From Acidobacteriota bacterium (GTDB taxonomy: Bacteria > Acidobacteriota > Terriglobia > Terriglobales > Acidobacteriaceae), in assembly GCA_021785495.1 (NCBI GenBank), contig JAJYFB010000010.1:1-43363 (forward strand): a DNA stretch of 43,363 bases, written 5' to 3'. Position numbers and translations under genes: made by a program. The notes below the pieces were generated by a model, which made no database searches, was not told the DNA's origin, and saw only the letters and a program-made list of their open reading frames with translations. Position 1 is the first letter of the stretch; each line of letters starts with the position of its first letter. Of this stretch, positions 35,844 to 43,363 are shown piece after piece.

Positions 35844-36698
35844 ATGGCGATCGAAGACAGGCGCGGGCAGGCAACCGCATTGCCCTGGGCGCATCTGCGG
35901 CTGCCGCCGTTTCCGCAGGTTGCGGTCAAAGTCTTGCAGATGGCCCGGGACGAGAACGTACAGATGCACCAACTGTGCGACCTGATCTCGTCGGACCCGG
36001 CCTTTGCCAGCGAGGTGCTGCTGGTCGCCAATTCGCTGCTTTACGCGCCGCGCTATCCGGCGACGAGCATCCTGCAGGCGGTTGCGGTGCTCGGAGCCAA
36101 CACGCTGCAAGGCATGTGCGTGACGGTGGGCGTGCGGGCCTATCTTGGCAAGACGCTCACCCATCCGGCGATGCGCGCGCTGTGGCGGCACAATCTTGCG
36201 ACGGCGCTGGTGGCGCAGCGTATCGCGCAGGCAGGATTCCTCGACAAAGACACCGCCTTTACCGCCGGAATTCTGCACGACGTGGGCCGTATGGGCCTGG
36301 CCGTGGTGCAGCCGGCGGCCTATGCCGCGCTGCTCGACAAGCATCGCGGCCCTGCCGGGAGCATGCTGGAGGCCGAGCGGGAACTTTTCGGCTGGGACCA
36401 CTGCCAGACGGGGCGGCAACTGATCGGCGACTGGAAGTTGCCCCAAGAGTTTGACGCCATCGTCTCGCAGCATCACGAGCCGCGGCGTGCCGGCGGCTGG
36501 GACGACACGGAACTGGTGAAGGTCAGTTGCGCCCTGGCCTCGACCATCGGTTTTGCCGCATTTCCCGGCTGCGAAACCGCGCCTTTCGCCGATCTGCTGG
36601 AGATGCTGCCGGAACGCGAACGCAAGGCCTTTCCGGCCGAGGCCGAGGCGCTGAAGAAGGACGTGACCGAGAACATTCACACCATCGAGGCGCTGTAA
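35844..36698 (+). CDS. HDOD domain-containing protein
   Basis: 'LPPFPQVAVKVLQMARDENVQMHQLCDLISSDPAFASEVLLVANS', 'AGILHDVGRMGLAV'; ATG behind GGGAGG. Confidence 0.92.
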   Translation: MAIEDRRGQATALPWAHLRLPPFPQVAVKVLQMARDENVQMHQLCDLISSDPAFASEVLLVANSLLYAPRYPATSILQAVAVLGANTLQGMCVTVGVRAYLGKTLTHPAMRALWRHNLATALVAQRIAQAGFLDKDTAFTAGILHDVGRMGLAVVQPAAYAALLDKHRGPAGSMLEAERELFGWDHCQTGRQLIGDWKLPQEFDAIVSQHHEPRRAGGWDDTELVKVSCALASTIGFAAFPGCETAPFADLLEMLPERERKAFPAEAEALKKDVTENIHTIEAL

Positions 36699-36780
36699 AC
36701 GCCAGCCTGCGTTCGCTCTCCGGCGCGAAATACGGGAGGGTCTCTTTCGGCGGAGAATCCTTGCTTCCAGCCTTTGTTGC

Positions 36781-36816
36781 GCCGGAAAATCCTGGAAAGC
36801 CGGAAAATCCTGGAAA
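36781..36816. repeat. 18-bp perfect tandem duplication
   Basis: GCCGGAAAATCCTGGAAA x2. Confidence 0.9.
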
Positions 36817-36922
36817 AATGGGGAGAATGCGCCGTTTCTTACCTCTGTCGGCGGGGAGTGACTTTAGTCGCTGCCGCTCCGCGCGGGATCGCCTACGCTC
36901 AGGGTCATGGAGGTTCTTCACC

Positions 36923-37645
36923 ATGGATTCCGCAACCAAATTGCGCACGATCGCCCTCGAACACCCGGCCACCATCCCTGTCTTTGAGCACTATGAACTG
37001 GACTATTGCTGCGGCGGCAACCGCCCGCTGGCCGCGGCCTGCGCCGAGAAAAACCTTGCCGCCGAGGCCGTTTTGGCCGCATTGCACGAGGCGATTCGCC
37101 GCACGCCGGCTGCCGAGGATCTGACCGGAGCCTCGCTCGGCGTCCTGATTCGCCACATCGTCGCAACGCATCACGCCTACATCCGGCGGGAGCTGCCGCG
37201 TCTCGGGGAGATGGCCGATCGCGTGACGGCCAAGCACAGCCCGCTGCATCCGGAAGCCTCGTTTCTGCAGCGCAATCTGGCGCAACTGGCTGGGGAACTG
37301 CTGTTTCACCTGGACAAGGAAGAGCGCGTGCTGTTTCCATACATCGAAGCGCTGGAGCAGAGCGGCAAGGAGGGCGCGGCGCTGCCGCATGCCTGCTTCG
37401 GCTCGGTCGAAAGCCCCATCCGGCAGATGATCGCCGAGCACGAGGGCGCGGCCAGCCTGCTTGAAGAGATGCGCGCGGCCACGCGCGGCTTTACGCCCTG
37501 GCCGGGCGCCTGCCCCACCACCGGCGGGCTCTACTACGGCCTGAAGGAGTTCGAGGCCGATCTGCACCGGCACGTGCATCTGGAAAACAATCTGCTCTTT
37601 CCGCGCGCCGTGGCGCTCGAACAGGAGCTGCTGCCGGTGCAGTAA
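36923..37645 (+). CDS. ric: Iron-sulfur cluster repair di-iron protein (Ric/YtfE/ScdA)
   Basis: DUF542 'HPATIPVFEHYELDYCCGGNRPLAAAC' then hemerythrin-like 'HIVATHHAYIRRELPRL', 'HLDKEERVLFPYI', 'EHEGAASLLEEMR'. Confidence 0.93.
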   Translation: MDSATKLRTIALEHPATIPVFEHYELDYCCGGNRPLAAACAEKNLAAEAVLAALHEAIRRTPAAEDLTGASLGVLIRHIVATHHAYIRRELPRLGEMADRVTAKHSPLHPEASFLQRNLAQLAGELLFHLDKEERVLFPYIEALEQSGKEGAALPHACFGSVESPIRQMIAEHEGAASLLEEMRAATRGFTPWPGACPTTGGLYYGLKEFEADLHRHVHLENNLLFPRAVALEQELLPVQ

Positions 37646-37753
37646 GGCGCGACAGGCGCATCGCGTGCGCGTTGGCCCGTCGGCATGCACGCCGCGCTCA
37701 TGGCCCGACGCACATTGTGCGGAGAGGGAGGGCGCGGCGGGTTTTGCGGGGTT

Positions 37754-38350
37754 TCAATCTTTGGGGCGCGGGGCGCTGGGCAGCACGGCCAGCACCCGGC
37801 AGCGATGTTTGTCAGCCGCGCTCCAGGCCATCGGCATCTCGCTCTCCATGCAGGCGCAGTCGCCGGTTTCGAGAATCTCGTGCATCGCGCCGGCGTCGAG
37901 CCGCAGCCGGCCTTCGAGCACGTACACCATCGCGCCGGTCTGCTCGAAGGCGTTCATGGCCACGGTCGATCCGCCGGGCGCGAACTCGACAATCTGCGCC
38001 ACCAGGCGGAACCCCTCGCCTTCGGCATTCAAGGGCGTCACCTTCACCGGCTCCATGCCGCGGCCGTTGCCCTGCAGATGCGCCTTGCGCGTGATGGAGA
38101 GCTTGTGGTGCGCGGGCTCGTTGAAAAAGTATTCCATGCCCACGCCGTAGACGCGCGCGATGGTGGCCAGCGTGGGCAGCGTGGGAATCATCCGGTCGGT
38201 TTCGAGCTTGGAGAGCAGCGCCGTGGAGAGCCCGGTTTCGGCCGCCAGCCGCGAGAGCGTAAGCCGCTTGTTGTTGCGCAGCGAGCGCAGCTTGAGGCCG
38301 ATGCAGTACGGCTCCAGAGACCAATGGGCGTAAGAAACTGCCTTGGACAT
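37754..38350 (-). CDS. XRE family HTH regulator with C-terminal cupin domain
   Basis: 'LRSLRNNKRLTLSRLAAETGLSTALLSKLETDRMIPTLPTLATIARVYGV', cupin 'EFAPGGSTVAMNAFEQTGAMVYVLEGRLRLDAG'. Confidence 0.93.
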   Translation of the reverse strand: MSKAVSYAHWSLEPYCIGLKLRSLRNNKRLTLSRLAAETGLSTALLSKLETDRMIPTLPTLATIARVYGVGMEYFFNEPAHHKLSITRKAHLQGNGRGMEPVKVTPLNAEGEGFRLVAQIVEFAPGGSTVAMNAFEQTGAMVYVLEGRLRLDAGAMHEILETGDCACMESEMPMAWSAADKHRCRVLAVLPSAPRPKD

Positions 38351-38526
38351 TGCGAACTCCGCCGAAAAAGCGATCGAGAATCTGTGAACCAGTCTACGAC
38401 AGTGGCGCCGGGCGAGGGGGAATCGGCACGGAAGGCGGAACGCGCCCTTTGCGCCGGGCGCTGGCTAAACTTTCTTCCGCCTGTTCCGATAAAGTGATTG
38501 CTGGCTGCCGCCGGCGGAGGGTGCAC

Positions 38527-38934
38527 ATGGCTCTGTTGGATTGGAACGACAGCTATTCGGTGGGCGTGGCCACCATTGACCGGCAGCACGCTGGTTTGTT
38601 TGGGATGGTGAACGATCTGCATGCCGCGATGATGAAGGGGCAGGCCAAGGCCGTGCTCGGCTCGCTTTTGGACAAATTGGTGAAGTACACGCACGAGCAC
38701 TTTGCCTACGAAGAAAAAATGATGGAGGCGGCCAAGTATCCCAACCTGAGCGCCCATCGCGTGCGCCACCGGGATCTGACCAAGCAGGTGGAAGAGTTCG
38801 CGGCGCGCTACAAGAAAGGCGACGCCAGCCTGAATATCGAGTTGATCCGCTTCCTCAGCGACTGGCTCACCAAGCACATTTTGCACGAGGACAAACAGTA
38901 CAGCGCGTGCGTGAAACAAAGCGGCGCACGGTAG
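38527..38934 (+). CDS. Bacteriohemerythrin
   Basis: 'MALLDWNDSYSVGVATIDRQHAGLFGMVNDLH', 'HEHFAYEEKMM', 'HRVRHRDL', 'WLTKHILHEDKQY'. Confidence 0.95.
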   Translation: MALLDWNDSYSVGVATIDRQHAGLFGMVNDLHAAMMKGQAKAVLGSLLDKLVKYTHEHFAYEEKMMEAAKYPNLSAHRVRHRDLTKQVEEFAARYKKGDASLNIELIRFLSDWLTKHILHEDKQYSACVKQSGAR

Positions 38935-39021
38935 CGCACGCTGGAAGAGGCGCGCCGCGCGGAGCCGGCATCCTCCCGCCGGACGCACGGCGTGCCTCTT
39001 CGCCGGTTGGTGGCGAAGACC

Positions 39022-39474
39022 ATGGCGGATTTGCAGTGGAAGAAAAAGTACGCGGTCGGTGTTGCGTCAATCGATGACGAGCACCAGGAGATGTTTGCCG
39101 CGGTGCGGGCGCTGGAAGCGGCGATGAACCGCAAGGCGGACGCCGCGGAGATGGGCGAGTTGCTCAAGACGCTTGCCGCAGCGACCGTCCGGCACTTTGC
39201 CGACGAAGAGGCGGTGATGCGCGAGGCGAAGTATCCCGGCATCGGCCTGCATGCAGCCAACCACCAGCGCCTGCTGGAAAAGATCGACGCCTTTGTCGCG
39301 CGGCACGTCCAGAACACTGCGGCCCTGAATGTTCATGCGCTGAACTTTCTGCGCGACTGGCTGGTCATTCACGTCGAGAACGACGACGCGCGGCTTGGTG
39401 AATGGCTGAAGGACCGGGCGCGGGAACAGGCGCCCGATCCGAAAAAGGCGCCGGCTCTGGATCGAAGCGCATAG
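39022..39474 (+). CDS. Bacteriohemerythrin (second copy)
   Basis: 'MADLQWKKKYAVGVASIDDEHQEMFAAVRALE', 'VRHFADEEAVM', 'GLHAANHQRLL', 'WLVIHVENDDARL'; iron-ligand positions retained. Confidence 0.95.
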   Translation: MADLQWKKKYAVGVASIDDEHQEMFAAVRALEAAMNRKADAAEMGELLKTLAAATVRHFADEEAVMREAKYPGIGLHAANHQRLLEKIDAFVARHVQNTAALNVHALNFLRDWLVIHVENDDARLGEWLKDRAREQAPDPKKAPALDRSA

Positions 39475-39505
39475 AGACCGCGCGTCGAGATTGAAACAGG
39501 TCTTC

Positions 39506-39657
39506 GAGCCACTTGCAAAATTCAGTTATGGAGCGTAAGCAGGAGAAAAAACCTCCCTCAGTGGCTAAAGCCCCATTCATTTCAGGCGTCTCACGGCACG
39601 ACTCAAATCGTGCCCTTTCAAGTTTTGCGACCGTCGATTGAATTTTGCAAGTGGCTC
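39506..39657. repeat. Dispersed palindromic repeat, copy 2, with perfect 19-bp terminal inverted repeats
   Basis: GAGCCACTTGCAAAATTCA (39506-39524) and TGAATTTTGCAAGTGGCTC (39639-39657); internal TGGCTAAAGCCCC and GGCACGA-CTCAAA-TCGTGCC. Confidence 0.92.
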
Positions 39658-39779
39658 CTCCGTCTCGATCAAAATCAGAGTGGGTCGATTCCTGCGGCAA
39701 CGTTCTGCCGTTGCTGTGACCCTCAGGAAGCGGCGGCCTTGCGCAACTTCGGTGAGGACGCAGTCTCGCTGGTTTTGTG

Positions 39780-40478
39780 TTAGACGGGCGGAGGCGCGTC
39801 GACCACCGGAACTCCGGGCGGCGGCGTAAAGCGAAAGAGCGTGGCCGGGATGGGCGCGTCAGGCTGCTCGCCGGTGAAGCGAAAGCGCGTCGTTGCCCCG
39901 CTGATCTCGACCACTTCAATCGTGGCGATCGCGCCCTCTGCGGTGACGGCCAGCGAGAGCCGCGCCACACGGTTCTCCTGCCCTTTGGGTACTCCGGCGA
40001 GCGTGTACAGGCCGTTCGAGAAGCCCGCGATCTTCAACCCGTTCAGTTCCTTTTCGAGCTTGGTGCGGCCCAGCAGAAACTGCAGTGGCGAGCGCAGATC
40101 GTCCAACTCCTTGGCCGGAACGCGCTGCACCTGCGCATCGCCCTTGGCGTAAAGCCAGGCATACTTGCCATCGAGCAGAAAAATCTTTCCCTCGGGCGCG
40201 GAGTATTGCCAAAGCATCTGTCCGGGCTTGCGCAGAAAGAGCGTTCCCGCCTCGGCGCGCGTCATGCCGAGGCCCGCGTACTCTTCGCGAAAGCCCGCCT
40301 TGAGCGAATGCAGCCGGTCGTAGTGGCGATCGACGCGCGCGGCCAGCGCCGCAGCCGTCAGCGCGGACGCCGGCTCGCTGACAGCGGGGATCGCTGCCAT
40401 CACGGCCAGCGCCGCAGCGGCGCAGGCGGCCAGAAATCTCCGCCGGCTGAAAAAAACTGAAGGGACCGTTGGGTTCAT
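39780..40478 (-). CDS. LolA-like outer membrane lipoprotein carrier family protein
   Basis: Signal sequence; 'ALAARVDRHYDRLHSLKAGFREEYAG', 'AGTLFLRKPGQMLWQYSAPEGKIFLLDGKYAWLY', 'SPLQFLLGR'. Confidence 0.88.
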   Translation of the reverse strand: MNPTVPSVFFSRRRFLAACAAAALAVMAAIPAVSEPASALTAAALAARVDRHYDRLHSLKAGFREEYAGLGMTRAEAGTLFLRKPGQMLWQYSAPEGKIFLLDGKYAWLYAKGDAQVQRVPAKELDDLRSPLQFLLGRTKLEKELNGLKIAGFSNGLYTLAGVPKGQENRVARLSLAVTAEGAIATIEVVEISGATTRFRFTGEQPDAPIPATLFRFTPPPGVPVVDAPPPV

Positions 40479-41014
40479 TGCAGATCTTGCGTGCAATTGG
40501 TGCCGCCGGTGGGATCGTACTTGGGGCTGCCGCCAAACTGGTCGGTGCAGAAGCCGCGGTTGCCCGTCTTGCCCGGCGCCACGGGAACGGCCGTCAACTG
40601 GTAGCCGGTGATGCGGTCCGTTCCATTCACGGTCACCTTCTGGCAGTTCGTGATCTTGAAGAGATAACCGGACTTGAAGCCCGAAGAGGCCAAGTCGTTA
40701 TCGAGAAGCTGCGCCGCCGTCGGCGTCGGCAAGCTTGTTCCGGGCAGCCCGCCCAGGGACTTCAGGTCGCAGGCATAGCCATTGGCCGGGTAGGTCGAGT
40801 CGTACTCGATCTCAGCTTGCGTAATCACGCGCAGCGAGTTGATGGCCGAGACCTCGTCGGCGCGAATCTTCATCGAGCCGATGGTCTTCATCGCCATCAA
40901 CATCAGAATCAGGATGACGGCGATGACGATCAGCAGTTCCATCAGCGTAAAGCCGTCGGGCGCAACGATGCGCCGGGCGCGATGGCCAGCGGCGAAGCAT
41001 GTCTTGCGATTCAT
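40475..41014 (-). CDS. Type IV pilin-like protein (prepilin N-terminus)
   Basis: 'APDGFTLMELLIVIAVILILMLMAMKTIGSMKIRADEVSAINSLRVITQAEIEY'. Confidence 0.9.
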   Translation of the reverse strand: MNRKTCFAAGHRARRIVAPDGFTLMELLIVIAVILILMLMAMKTIGSMKIRADEVSAINSLRVITQAEIEYDSTYPANGYACDLKSLGGLPGTSLPTPTAAQLLDNDLASSGFKSGYLFKITNCQKVTVNGTDRITGYQLTAVPVAPGKTGNRGFCTDQFGGSPKYDPTGGTNCTQDLQ

Positions 41015-41224
41015 AGGAACTCCAGTCCCTTGTGGGCCGGCATCAAGAAGCCCATCCGTGAAAATGCTACAACGTAGGGACGCGAAAGGGAAATCGACCG
41101 CTCGCAACAGTGCGTAGCGCCGGGGCGGAGGAGGTTTCACGCCTTCATGCGTCGCCGGAATGCGCCTTTTCGGCTAGTGGACGAGGCGCGAGGAAAGGGG
41201 GCAAGACCGGGAAAATCCTTCAAA

Positions 41225-41277
41225 AAATGTGATATTTAACATAATTATGGTCGTAAATGTGATTATTATGGCATGAT
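41225..41277 (+). promoter_or_regulatory. AT-rich promoter/operator candidate upstream of the SIS-domain gene
   Basis: AT-rich block in GC-rich DNA; AAATGTGAT repeated at 41225 and 41255, palindrome CATAATTATG, ATTATGG twice. Confidence 0.45.
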
Positions 41278-42495
41278 ATGAACATGGAATCGTCGATCCC
41301 GATCGCGACTCGCCCGGAAGACAGCGCGCAATCCGGGCAGGGTTTTGCTCATGCCATGCTGCGTGAAATCTACGAGCAACCGGAAGCGCTGCGGCGCACG
41401 GAAGCGCTCTATCTGACCGAGTCCGGTCTGCGGCCGGAGATCGCCGAGCGGCTGCGCGCCTGGTCGATTCCGCAAGGAGAAGTCCTGATCGCCGCCTCCG
41501 GTTCCAGCCGTCACAGCGGGCTGGCGGCGGAGATTCTGCTGGAGGATCTGTGCGGCCTGGCCGTGGATGTGGAGTACGCCAGCGAGTACAGTTGCCGCGG
41601 CGGCCGCGCTCTGCGCCGGGCGAGCTGCCTGGTGCTTTCGCAGTCGGGCGAGACCACGGACACGCTGGCCGCCCTGCGCGCGGCGGCGCGGCGCGGCGAG
41701 CCGACGCTGGCCATCACCAACGCCGCCGGCTCGACCATGGCGCGCGAGGCCGATCTTTCGATGCCGCTCGCAGCCGGGCCGGAACTGGCGATTCCCGCCA
41801 CGAAGAGCTTTACCTGCCAGCTTGCATTGCTCTACATTCTTGCGCTCTACGAGGGGGCGCGCCTGGGGCGGATCGATGACAGCGCGCTGGCCGGTCCCAT
41901 TGGCGAACTGCGCGCGCAAAACGATCACATCGCCGGGCAGTTGGACGGCTGGCGTGCGCAGATGGAGGCGCTGGCCCGCCGTTATCGCGATGCGTCCACG
42001 TTTCTCTATCTCGGCCGCGGGATTCACTACGCGGTGGCGCGCGAGGGCGCTCTGAAGCTGAAGGAGTCCGCGTATGTTCATGCCGAAGGCTATCCCGCCG
42101 GCGAACTCAAGCATGGACCGAATGCGCTGGTCAGCGACCGCGTGCCGCTGATGGTGCTGGCCACGCACGACCCGGCGAACGAGGGCTCGGTGCTGCGCTA
42201 CGAGAAGACGCTTCAGCTCCTCGGCGAGATGAAGGCGCAGGGAGCGCGTACGATCGCGCTGGCGAACGCCGGCGACCGGGCGGTGGCGGCGCGAGTCTCC
42301 GATTGCGTGGAGATTCCGCCCGCGCCCGAGTACCTGCTTCCGCTCACCGAAGTGGTTCCCCTGCAGTTGTTCGCCTACTTCATGGCCCTGGAGCGCGGGG
42401 TGAACGTCGATCGTCCGCGCAATCTGTCGAAGGCGGTCGTTGAATCGAAGGCTGCGGAGCCGCGCCAGCGCTCGGAGCCGCCGCAGCCGCAGTGA
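41278..42495 (+). CDS. SIS domain sugar-phosphate isomerase/deaminase (GlmS isomerase-half-like)
   Basis: 'MLREIYEQPEALRRTEALYL', 'AASGSSRHSGLAAEILLED', 'LVLSQSGETTDTLAALRAA', 'IPATKSFTCQLALLYILAL', 'DRPRNLSKAV'; no glutaminase domain. Confidence 0.9.
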   Translation: MNMESSIPIATRPEDSAQSGQGFAHAMLREIYEQPEALRRTEALYLTESGLRPEIAERLRAWSIPQGEVLIAASGSSRHSGLAAEILLEDLCGLAVDVEYASEYSCRGGRALRRASCLVLSQSGETTDTLAALRAAARRGEPTLAITNAAGSTMAREADLSMPLAAGPELAIPATKSFTCQLALLYILALYEGARLGRIDDSALAGPIGELRAQNDHIAGQLDGWRAQMEALARRYRDASTFLYLGRGIHYAVAREGALKLKESAYVHAEGYPAGELKHGPNALVSDRVPLMVLATHDPANEGSVLRYEKTLQLLGEMKAQGARTIALANAGDRAVAARVSDCVEIPPAPEYLLPLTEVVPLQLFAYFMALERGVNVDRPRNLSKAVVESKAAEPRQRSEPPQPQ

Positions 42496-42507
42496 TAGAC
42501 TCAGCCC

Positions 42508-43167
42508 ATGCCGCGCGGAATCTTCATCACGCTGGAGGGCCTGGACGGGTCGGGCAAGACGACGCAGATTGAGCGTCTGGCCGCGTGGCTGCGGCGGCGC
42601 GGCCATGAACCGGCGCTCTTGCGCCAGCCGGGAGGCACAGCTACCGGCGATCGCATCCGGCAGATTCTGCTCGACGCGCGCACGGCCGCGCTGGCCCCGA
42701 TGGCCGAGATGGCGCTGATGTTCGCCGACCGCGCGCAGGCGATTGCTGAAGTGGTGCGGCCGGCCCTCGATGCGGGCCGCATCGTGCTCTGCGACCGCTT
42801 CACCGATTCGACCGAGGCCTACCAGGGCGGCGGCCGCGAACTGGGCTCGGAGCTGGTTTTGGCCATGCACCGGCTGGTTTGCGGCGGCCTTCAGCCCGAT
42901 CTGACCCTTCTGCTCTTGCCCAGCCTGGAGACCTCGCTGGCCCGCGCGCGACGCCGCAACCAGCGCGTCGAGGCGGAGACGGGCGCAAGCGAAGGCCGCT
43001 TCGAGGCCGAAAAGGACGCCTTCTTCCGTCGCGTCTGGCAAAAATATCGCGAGATTGCGGCCCGTGAGCCGGATCGCGTCGCCGTCGTCGAGGGCGACCT
43101 GACGATCGGCGAGGTGCACGAACAGATCGTCGAGGCCGTCGCCGAACGGCTGCTTGCGACCGGTTGA
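42508..43167 (+). CDS. tmk: Thymidylate kinase
   Basis: 'GIFITLEGLDGSGKTTQIERLAAWLRRRGH', 'RQPGGTATGDRIRQILLD', 'RIVLCDRFTDSTEAYQGGGR'. Confidence 0.96.
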   Translation: MPRGIFITLEGLDGSGKTTQIERLAAWLRRRGHEPALLRQPGGTATGDRIRQILLDARTAALAPMAEMALMFADRAQAIAEVVRPALDAGRIVLCDRFTDSTEAYQGGGRELGSELVLAMHRLVCGGLQPDLTLLLLPSLETSLARARRRNQRVEAETGASEGRFEAEKDAFFRRVWQKYREIAAREPDRVAVVEGDLTIGEVHEQIVEAVAERLLATG

Positions 43168-43254
43168 CGCGCGTTCAACCGTCGTTCAACCCGCTTCGGC
43201 AACGATGCGGCCGCTTCTTGTTTCGCGTTCTCGCGCAAAAGGGCGGAAGACGGC

Positions 43255-43363
43255 GAGCCACTTGCAAAATTCAGTTCCGGTGTATTCTGCGAGAAGAAAA
43301 ATCTCCCGCAGGGGCTAAAGCCCCATTCATTCCAGGTATTTTACGGCACGACTGAAGTCGTGC
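43255..43363. repeat. Dispersed palindromic repeat, copy 3 (runs off the window)
   Basis: GAGCCACTTGCAAAATTCAGTT... GGGGCTAAAGCCCCATTCATTCCAGG...TTACGGCACGACTGAAGTCGTGC, matching copy 2. Confidence 0.9.

Noticed and set aside
41266-43119. 617-aa minus-strand ORF
   Set aside because: Antisense to the SIS-domain gene and tmk, both of which have clear family motifs.

Overview
High-GC chromosomal segment, probably from an acidobacterium (inferred from the VWFA-related protein, the exosortase/EPS locus style and the dispersed repeats). Main blocks: (1) ~1-10.4 kb, a Tad/Flp pilus locus on the minus strand (cpaA/tadV, cpaE/tadZ, cpaF/tadA, tadB, tadC, a 31-aa membrane microprotein absent from the ORF track, a DUF192-PilZ fusion, a TadG-like protein with an NSG/DSG-repeat extension, two TadE-like proteins), facing the 3' part of a TonB-like gene. 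(2) ~10.4-31.8 kb, an exosortase (PEP-CTERM/XrtA-type) exopolysaccharide locus: sigma-54 activator with GAYTGT instead of GAFTGA, O-antigen ligase/polymerase-like protein, GT4 and GT2 glycosyltransferases, TIGR03013-like sugar transferase, BY-kinase with a Tyr cluster, ExeA-like ATPase, Wzz-like protein, beta-barrel, Wza-like export protein, exosortase plus EpsI, PrsT-like TPR lipoprotein, flippase and SixA. (3) ~32-43 kb, NAD-dependent epimerase, VWFA protein, FolD, HDOD, a Ric/XRE-cupin/two-bacteriohemerythrin cluster, a prepilin/LolA pair, a SIS-domain protein and thymidylate kinase. The least-explained signals are a dispersed palindromic repeat family (three copies, one with perfect 19-bp terminal inverted repeats and one arranged as an inverted pair between the divergent EPS operons), the Tad microprotein with an adjacent 14-bp hairpin, a small acidic protein beside the EPS regulator, and two-copy exact tandem duplications in several upstream regions. 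No tRNA, rRNA, CRISPR array, transposase or phage gene was seen.
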